Of a stretch of 64,000 bases of DNA, positions 57,246 to 64,000 are shown piece after piece (within the stretch, counting starts at the first letter, position 1; each line of letters opens with the position of its first letter). A program made the position numbers and the translations under genes. The DNA lies in assembly GCA_009103225.1 (NCBI GenBank), contig RHPI01000773.1:509221-573220 (forward strand). The letters run 5' to 3'. This DNA is from Chlorokybus atmophyticus (lineage: Eukaryota; Streptophyta; Chlorokybophyceae; Chlorokybales; Chlorokybaceae). The notes beneath the pieces are model-generated. The model was not told the DNA's origin and did no database searches. It worked only from the letters and a program-made list of their open reading frames with translations.

Positions 57246-58715
57246 GCCGCGGTAGCCAATAGCGTTGCCGTTGTTGTAGCCAATAGAGGGCCGCAGCTCA
57301 GGGAACTTGAGCCAGCATACTGCCTCCAAGTGTCCCGTCTTGTGGCAGTAGTCGCACACAAGGTTGCCGTAATCTTCGGTGCACTCCTTTTGGTAGTGGC
57401 CATGTCGACCACACCGGTGGCACAGCACTGGAGCCACAAGGGCAGCATGAGCTAACCGTTTATCCTTGTGGTGGATGCCTTGCGGCTCTCAGCTGCGGTC
57501 CCGCCGAAGAGGCTCTGCACTTGTGCCTGCCATAGGCCGCGAGGCACTGCGGTTGATGTCCAGCACCGCTTTCTCATACAATGCACGCTTATGGATGGCT
57601 TGTGCAGTCTCGAAAGCTTCCTTGAGGGTGTAGCCGAGGGGCCTGCTGTAGTTCAGCGTCAGGCGCGTTGACTCACTCAGGGTGGGATCCAACTCGGCCA
57701 CATACACCACTGCTGCCGCCTCCTCACTGACAATCTTGTAGTCAGTGTCTTTGAGCAACCCTTCCAACCGTGAATACAGTCGGAGAGGGTCCTCGTGGGG
57801 CTTCCGTCGAAAACGCCTCAACTCCTCCACCTTGCTGTTGGTTTGAGGTGGGAAGGTGCGCAGGAGTGCGGCGTAGAGGTCCTTCAACGGGGAGTCCGAC
57901 ATGGCCACGCCCACCGTAAGCGCGGGTGCACGCAATGCCACTGAACCGAGGGTGAAAACACTGCCTCCCGCTGGAGCACGCGAGTTCGGTGTTGGTAGCA
58001 GTAGCGTACCCATCTCCAACGCTGCAGCTTGCTGCTCCTCTTGTTGCTCCCTGATGATGGCAGCGGTGCGGTTGAGTATTCTGATCCGGCGTTCGGCCTT
58101 CTTGCTTTCGATCTCTGCAGGAGTCCATGAGGCCACTACCACCTCAACTTCTTCATTCTCTGCCTTCTCCATGGCTGCAGCTAGAGTGACACCCGTGACT
58201 GAGGCTGGCGGGGCCGCTGCTACAGGGACAGTAACCGATGGGCTATGCAGTGACGTGGAGGCTATTGTGCTGGCCAACTCGCCATAGCCATCAATCTTGT
58301 GCAACACAGCGACGGACTTTCACACATCATGCGCTTCGTGATCAAGGTATTGGGCGGACACATGAAACGATACCTTATCTGTCCAGTCCTTGCTCTTGAG
58401 GGCTTGCTGCCACATCTTGGAGTGGAACTTGATGATGAACTCGTCAAGTGAGGTGGTGCCAGGGCGTCCGGAGAAGCGTAGGGAGTTGGTTGAACTGGAA
58501 GGCTCCATCTCTTCGTCGTCACTGTCCGACGGTAGTGGAGATGCTCGTTGGCGAGGAGTGGAGTGAGAGGAGGTGAAGCCGGAGACGGGGCGTGAGCCTC
58601 TGCTGCTACGGTAATCGCTCCCTTCACTTGCGCGCTCGTAGGTAAGGTTGGAGGTTGGGCTCCAGCTGTTGAGGTCCCCTTCTTCTATTGGCGAGAAAGG
58701 GGTGGGCCTGCTCAT
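54985..58715 (-). pseudogene. Gypsy1 Gag
   Basis: ATG at 58713-58715. A single frame runs to about 55440 with TGA at 58320-58322 and 57489-57491, then a frameshift near 55437, another near 55190 and TGA at 54983-54985. Two CCHC zinc knuckles, CHRCGRHGHYQKEC and CDYCHKTGHLEAVC, lie near 57420-57330. After them is an Asn/Gly run from a GTT repeat (57106-57255). The Ala/Thr-rich middle is low complexity. The capsid-like part lies around 57490-57900 (LYAALLRTFPPQ). Gag packages the element's RNA. It is unusually long (about 1,240 codons). Confidence 0.85.
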
Positions 58716-58927
58716 ACAGCTGATGCGATGGTGAAAGTGGATGAAGGGTAGAGTGTTTGTGCTCTACAATGGGATCTCCAGTGCTGCTATCACCCAACAC
58801 ACTAGCGCTTGTGCGCGCTACGCGATGACGGTGACAACACTGCACTGTGATGTGTACAACTACAGATTGCGATTCTGATGTACAGCCTGCAACTACACTC
58901 ACCTGAGCAAAGAGGGACACTGTAAAT

Positions 58928-59529
58928 CAACAAGCCACTACTATAGGTAGTGCTGTTTACACAGTTCTTTGCATGAGTGGAAGAGGAATTACACTGTTAA
59001 GTGAGGTGAATGAGCAAGCAACACGTGGATGCTATGCCCTGACTGATACCAACAAGCACACGGCGACCAAGTACACAAAGCTCACAGCAAAGACAAGCAC
59101 AGTGCACGAGAACATGCACAGGCTCTCACACAGTGAGGGGATTCCTGGGAACCGGGACGGTGTGATTCGTAGTTCAAGTCGCTTCACAAGCTCTTAGATT
59201 TCTCACTTACAGTGTCACCAGCTGATCCGGTGAACACTGTGCCTACTTATACAAGTCAACTCATGACTGTCCAGAACATAAGCTAACGGTCATATCGAGG
59301 CCATTTCCACAGGAAATCCGCACTCGATATAGAACCCAACTTATAACTGAACTCACAACTGAACAGCTACGCGCGGTGCCTATGTAGGCTATGGTCATGA
59401 GCTACTCTAGAGACACAACCTAGCTACTGGTCAGAGACGCGCGCGGGTTGTCATGCTGGTAAGCCGGGCGAGGGTCTTGCTGTAGGCAAGCCCGATGACG
59501 ACTGGCATGCCCGGACGATGGGCATGACA
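58928..59529 (-). repeat. Gypsy1 repeat block B2
   Basis: 602 bp direct copy of B1, with two small insertions. It lies at the 5' (Gag) end with no A block beside it. Its inner edge shares the 11 bases caacaagccac with the A2/interior boundary. Confidence 0.9.
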
Positions 59530-60289
59530 GAATGGTACAGGTGGTGAAGAAGGGGATTCGCAAGTACTATCTCAACCACAACAAGAGAGATTGGGACTTG
59601 GCGTTGCCATGGCTGGCGATGGGCTATCGCATGACGCGGCAGGCTGCGTTGAGCTCCTATACAGCCCCTACTTTTTATTGTATGGGAGAGAGCCCATACT
59701 GCCAACATCAATCCGGAGACAGGTTGAGCAGGAGCTTGACTTGGAGGATCCCACTGTGTGGGAGAAGGAGATGGCGAAGCGTGCGGAGCTGTTTCGGCGT
59801 GTGATGCCAATCGCACTTGGCAACTTGCAAGTGGCGCAACACCGCGACACGTTGCGCTATGCTAGGGTGAGGAGTGGCTTCTATAAGCCAAGACGGCAGA
59901 AGTTTCAGCCAGGTGACTTTGTGTACCTGCAGAGAAAGACCAAGGACACGCTGGATACGAGTGCGAGTCGCACCATCCTTCGTGTGCAGAAGCTCCTCAA
60001 CAACGGTGTGTTGTTGTTGGAGGGAGCTGATGCCTGGACCACCAAGGAGCACATGAAGAGCTGCGCTCCTTGCCATCTGCCAAACGTGGATGACAGTGTG
60101 GATCCGGCCCTGGCAATACCAGATGTGGGTCACCGTTGTGAACAGTGTGGCCGAGCAGAGGGCTGGGACACCATGCTTCTATGCGACAGGTGTGTTGCCG
60201 GTTGGCACATTGAGTGCCTTCGTCCACCACTTGAGGAGATCCCTGATGGAGCATGGTACTGTCCAGAGTGTACGAGGACTACGCGATGA
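59530..60289 (+). pseudogene. Gypsy2 integrase C-terminal part and PHD finger
   Basis: Continues from 48491 after one TSD copy (VQVVKKGIRKYYL). A frameshift near 59650 moves to the frame with LPTSIRRQVEQELDL, FQPGDFVYLQRK and the GPY/F-like module. The C-terminus is a PHD finger: CEQCGRAEGWDTMLLCDRC, GWHIEC and AWYCPEC, ending at TGA 60287-60289. Presence of the PHD tail in both copies shows that it is a family trait. Confidence 0.94.
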
Positions 60290-60584
60290 GCGTGTGAGTC
60301 AGCTGAAGGCGCACGAGGGTGTTGGCGCTCAGCTGCAGGGGGTAGTGACACGCATCTTTCACTATGTGTGTCTACCATGTGATGAGAGGCAGTGCATGAG
60401 ATAGCATGACATGGTCTCATGGTGTACAATAGCATACGGACATGCATGACAAGGTGGTTTACGACGAGTTCAAGCCACGATGAGGGAAGGCACGACAATG
60501 GACTCTACAAGGGACGAGCGCGCTTTAGATTTGGGACCCCTAGTGCTACAGGAACAACACTGCTCTTAAATAGATAGTCAACCG
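60290..60584. other. Unassigned flank after gypsy2
   Basis: May contain the gypsy2 3' LTR, but no matching copy was found near 44 kb. Confidence 0.4.
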
Positions 60585-60735
60585 AAAAGCCAACTTTGGA
60601 TGTGTGGAGTTGGCAAATGGGCGGTGCTATGAGATCTTTAACCAAATGATGGACCACAACAGCATGACATGGCTTATTAATGTCGCCATCACGTTGTAAA
60701 ATTACCATCATGATGTCACGGCGACAGCATGTTGA
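60585..60735 (+). pseudogene. Methyltransferase C-terminal fragment, third copy
   Basis: The plus frame gives IFNQMMDHNSMTWLINVAI, then a TAA and HHDVTATA. This parallels gypsy2 LLGQAMDQNSMVW and HHADVTASAS. It is thus a small, very decayed fragment of another member of the same family. Confidence 0.6.
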
Positions 60736-60739
60736 CTAG

Positions 60740-62510
60740 ACGGTAGAATAGAGAAAGACAACGACGAGGTAGTCATAGCTGTGAGAGATTAAAATTTGAT
60801 TCAGCCATCTGTAGACTCTAATTAGCTTAATCAGCCATGATAATTAATATGCTTACTCAAACTGTTTAAAGGTGTTATGTTGTGTGTCTAAATGTAGAAA
60901 GCTTGCATATCAACATGTTATACGCCCACAAACGCGGCAGTATTGAGCTGGTACGGGCATTTAACGAAGCATTTACTTTGATAGTGGTTTTTTTCAATAT
61001 GTGCCGTTTCTTGTAAGACTATGGAGGTGTGCGCGCCTGCAGCTGCGTTTAATGGTCTGAACCGGGCTTGTTTTAAGTAAGGAGGTTGCTATAAGGGCCA
61101 GCAATGACAAGGTAGTAATTGAGCCGCTTAGAGATGACACTACAACACTTGGAGCATTTGCATGAGGTGGCCGGTGATTCGAGCACGATAGCTTATGGGA
61201 GTTTTTGGACAAAAAGGAGGCAGAACCTCCATGTATAGGCTGGAGCTTTATTTGACACAGAACTCCACAACTTGTTTTAAAAGCACTTGCACTTATTGGT
61301 TCAAAGGCGAAGGATTTCTATTCGGTAACTTTGAATGCTTGCTCTGCGGCTATAAAGGCCTTAAAGAAGTTATCTGATTCCTTCCAAAAACAATGCCAAG
61401 CATATGCACTGTGTCTAGCTTAAGCGCGAGTTGAACACTTTGCGAAAAGAGCGCAATGAATTAGGCAATTTGTACCTAGCGTGAACAAGAGAGCTTGAGA
61501 ACTTAACTCAAGTGCTTGTTTACGTTGTGCATGTGGCTTTTGTGAATATATTATGCAGTAGATGGGCAAGTGCTATACACATAAGTGCATGCACACCACT
61601 TACATATGCCGCCTTTTAGGCCTACATGTGTACGGCCTGCGTGTTGATTTGCGCATGTGCACACGTGATGCCTTTTACACACATTCAGTCTCACAGACAA
61701 TTAGGCTTGTTTGCATACTAGGTAAGGCGTGCGGGCATTTAAGCATGCTCATGTGCAAGCACATGAGCCTACATACGCATGGAGCCTTCTACGCGAGTTG
61801 AGCCCCAAAGGGTGCAGGCGTGTTGCATGCCATCTAGGCGTGCTGAGCGTTTCGACGCAGTGTTCGCTTTGTGTAAGCATACTTTGTACCGGTATTCCCT
61901 TGTGGCCTAGCCCAGTGGCTTGTTAATTTAATCATCATGCGAACATGTGATCATCCAAGATAATTCTCGATAGGGCAAGCCGTGTATCACTAATACGCAT
62001 GCACGTGAAAACTCCACGGATTTCAGGATCAGTACTGGTCCATGCATTAGCTATGCGACGCTGATTGGTTGAGACCAGCGATGGTCCGTGCAAGAAGCTC
62101 AACATTAACCAATTAACACTAGGTTAGCAATTATACTCTTAAGTACTTTTACTCTATTAAATATTGGAAATTGGGATTTTGAAGCCATTAGTTTGTGCAA
62201 AACCACTACGCTTTGTGCAACATGGCGTACATATATTAATGGAAGCACAATATGAAGGGCTTTATTTTAAAATTAAAGGCTTTGATGCTATATCGAGGCA
62301 CGCGCGGTTGACACGATGTGTACATGTGCAAATTGCGTACAATTCCTGTTGCTATTGCAGAAGAACATACTGTGTTGGTGGATAGCAATGTGGCTACTGA
62401 GGATGTTACTTCAATATCTGTTGTGAGAATGCTACATCAACACGTGGCTGCGCATGTCGCTGTGCGCACAGCTTAGCACCACAGCCAATTGAGCAGCATG
62501 TTGCTCATGT
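60740..62510. other. AT-rich region, no gene seen
   Basis: No supported ORF, repeat or RNA gene recognised. Confidence 0.5.
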
Positions 62511-62517
62511 TTCTTAG

Positions 62518-64000
62518 TTGCAACTCAATACAAGCAAAGCCACACTCGGATTGCAAGGGCTTAATTGTGCACTTGCGCAAGCATCTATAGATGACTTGCA
62601 AGGCTTTAAAGTTTTGCTGCAAGAGTTGCAGAAGCAACCATTAAACGCGCCAACTGCAATCTATTCACTTATGTGCCTCCCAATACCAATTGCTACCAAC
62701 AAGTTTGTTGCGCTGTCAACTGCAATGCAACAACAATATGTGGCAGACATTTGGGGGCAACTGCAAATCACTTCATCGCAACCTCTAATACCACATTGCT
62801 CTGATTCCGAACGGAGCGAGATGGTGATCAGTTCCATTTGGAATAGTGAATGTTTTGTGGCAGGCATACCTGAACTGCACGCGAAAGCGTGGTAGACATG
62901 GCTTCACCTTGCGAAACAAGAGAGAAATGCGCATGTACTGCGCTGGATGAAGGAGGGATTCAAGCTGAAGCGGTGTGCACTGCTGCGGCAAAACCAGCAA
63001 AGGTGGAAGAAGTGAAGGCTTCTCTCTTATTCAAAAATACTTGTTGCCTCACTATGTAGCAGAGATTGTGAATAGGAAGGTGCCCACATCAGTTAGAGTA
63101 GGCAACCGATTGTCTTCAACACTGCACAAGGAGTTCGTGCACGAGGAGTTGATGGACGTGCAGTGCACAAGTGCGATATCCATTGTTGAGCCTGTGGAGG
63201 TGCAAGTAACTACAGGCATTGGAGTGGTCACTCACCCCAAGATGATGTTAATCCTAGATTTGAGATATGTGAACCTTTTCTTGGACATCTGCCTTTCTCA
63301 TATCAGACACTGTCAGACGCGTTGTTATACACTAAGCATGACTACGGGCAAGTGACGTTGGACTTAAAATCGGGCTATTATCCGGTGCCCATGCATCCCA
63401 GCAGCAAGCCTTTCTTCGCTATGTAATACAAGGGAGTCATTTACAGGTGGAATGTAATGCCTTCTGGCCTCAATTAGGCATGCTGGGTTTTTACACAAAT
63501 GATGGGCGTGGTGTTCTCGCCGCTGAGGACATTGGGCATTGGATGCTTGCACTACATTGACGACTTCCACTTGAGTAATAAGCTAAAGCAACATCTGATG
63601 TGGAGAGCGTTGCTGCTTCTCAAGATGTTCAAAGCCTTCGCAGTTTTTATGAGTGCGGCAAAGAGCAAGTTGCATCCTCAGCTGGTCGTTAAGCTGTTGG
63701 GCCTGTTGGTTGACACCCACCATGCAACATTTTAGCGATTGAAGATAAGATGGCAAAGATCATTGCAGGCATTGACAACCTGCTGCAATCATGTACAGTT
63801 ACGAAGAGAGCCGTGGTGCGCATTATTTGCAAGTTGGTGGCAATCAAGCTGGCATTCGCCCCTGCGTACTTGTATGCTAGGCACTTGTACCAACTGCTGA
63901 GTGGAGCTATAGATTGGGATAAGGTGTTCCCGACCTTTGCGGACTTGAAGAGTTTCCTGTCTTGAGTGAGGGCACGCCTCCCTCAATACAATGGCAATTC
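62518..64000 (+). pseudogene. Degenerate reverse transcriptase, possibly DIRS-like, continuing off the window
   Basis: Fragments in several plus frames: ILDLRYVNLFL (near 63250), VTLDLKSGYYPVPMHPS (near 63355), YRWNVMPSGLN (near 63445), the catalytic HYIDDFHLSNK (near 63552), and KLVAIKLAFAPAYLYARHLY (near 63830). The order LDLR..DLKSGY..PSGL..YIDD followed by an LYxRxLY segment resembles DIRS-type reverse transcriptases. Stops at 63424 (TAA), 63475 (TAG), 63733 (TAG) and 63963 (TGA), plus shifts, make it a relic. The preceding ORF at 62518-62895 may be its Gag-like part. The family call is tentative. Confidence 0.6.

Larger units (their letters stand above)
48492..59529 (-). mobile_element. 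Ty3/gypsy element 'gypsy1' with DNMT3-like methyltransferase and PHD finger, complete, with split terminal repeats
   Basis: 11.0 kb, flanked by TSD GAAT (48488-48491 and 59530-59533); its removal restores the gypsy2 integrase frame exactly. Outer ends are TGTCGGG..CATGACA. Repeat blocks on the plus strand are A1 48492-48733, B1 48723-49301, gc, A2 49304-49545, interior, then B2 58928-59529. Interior in element sense: Gag 58715 to about 54985, protease-methyltransferase-RT 54698-51477, RNase H-integrase-PHD 51434-49590, then a G-rich polypurine tract (complement of 49545-49555). Better preserved than gypsy2 but with four in-frame TGA codons and frameshifts in Gag. Confidence 0.95.

Noticed and set aside
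1-64000. CRISPR arrays, bacterial operons, rRNA genes
   Set aside because: No regularly spaced repeats with unique spacers, no Shine-Dalgarno-led gene clusters and no rRNA-like sequence were seen. The repeats present are explained by transposons and microsatellites.

Overview
The window is nuclear DNA of a eukaryote. It has spliceosomal GT-AG introns, class III nucleotide cyclases with membrane domains, and several nested transposable elements. No bacterial operons, rRNA or intact tRNA genes were seen. The lineage cannot be fixed from sequence alone. The swapped-lobe cyclase recalls ciliates and apicomplexans. Retrotransposon-borne DNA methyltransferases are known from dinoflagellates and charophyte algae. 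A copia primed by a half-tRNA is known from insects and volvocine algae. I therefore say only 'protist or alga'.

Layout. 1-2.1 kb: decayed copy of the cyclase gene found at 33-39 kb. 3.25-3.81 kb: a complete miniature LTR retrotransposon (TRIM) with target-site duplication (TSD) AGTGA. 4.5-5.0 kb: small lysine-rich gene model. 5.3-7.0 kb: relic of a chromodomain Ty3/gypsy. 7.2-9.2 kb: minus-strand multi-exon genes of unknown function. 10.0-29.9 kb: a layered region explained below. 31.7-32.0 kb: small acidic-tailed gene. 33.1-39.0 kb: host cyclase gene, at least 14 exons. 39-43.6 kb: AT-rich, no gene seen. 44.4-60.3 kb: one Ty3/gypsy element (gypsy2) carrying a second, better preserved relative (gypsy1) inside its integrase. 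62.5-64 kb: reverse transcriptase relic running off the end.

The 10-30 kb region can be unwound. A copia element is split: its 5' half lies on the minus strand at 10.03-13.43 kb and its 3' half on the plus strand at 28.29-29.94 kb. Both outer LTR edges carry the same TSD (CTTAC). This is the signature of one copia cut by an 18.3-kb inversion. A 7.3-kb LINE (TSD AAAGCATGCC) lies inside a RING-finger gene. Undoing the inversion and removing copia and LINE leaves about 10 kb holding a Plavaka/CACTA-like transposase, a Tudor plus C5-cytosine-methyltransferase gene, a RING gene and an OTU-protease gene. Clusters of an ATGGTAC-based inverted repeat lie near both ends.

The main result is that two unrelated mobile elements in one 64-kb window each carry a cytosine-C5 methyltransferase domain. 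One is the DNA transposon block. The other is a Ty3/gypsy family with the order Gag - protease - DNMT3-like methyltransferase - reverse transcriptase - RNase H - integrase - PHD finger. The gypsy1 copy also has rearranged ('split') terminal repeats, A-B-A-internal-B, centred on a GACAGCTGTC palindrome. This is not the LTR-internal-LTR layout expected of this superfamily. Nearly all element genes carry stops or frameshifts and are best read as decaying copies.
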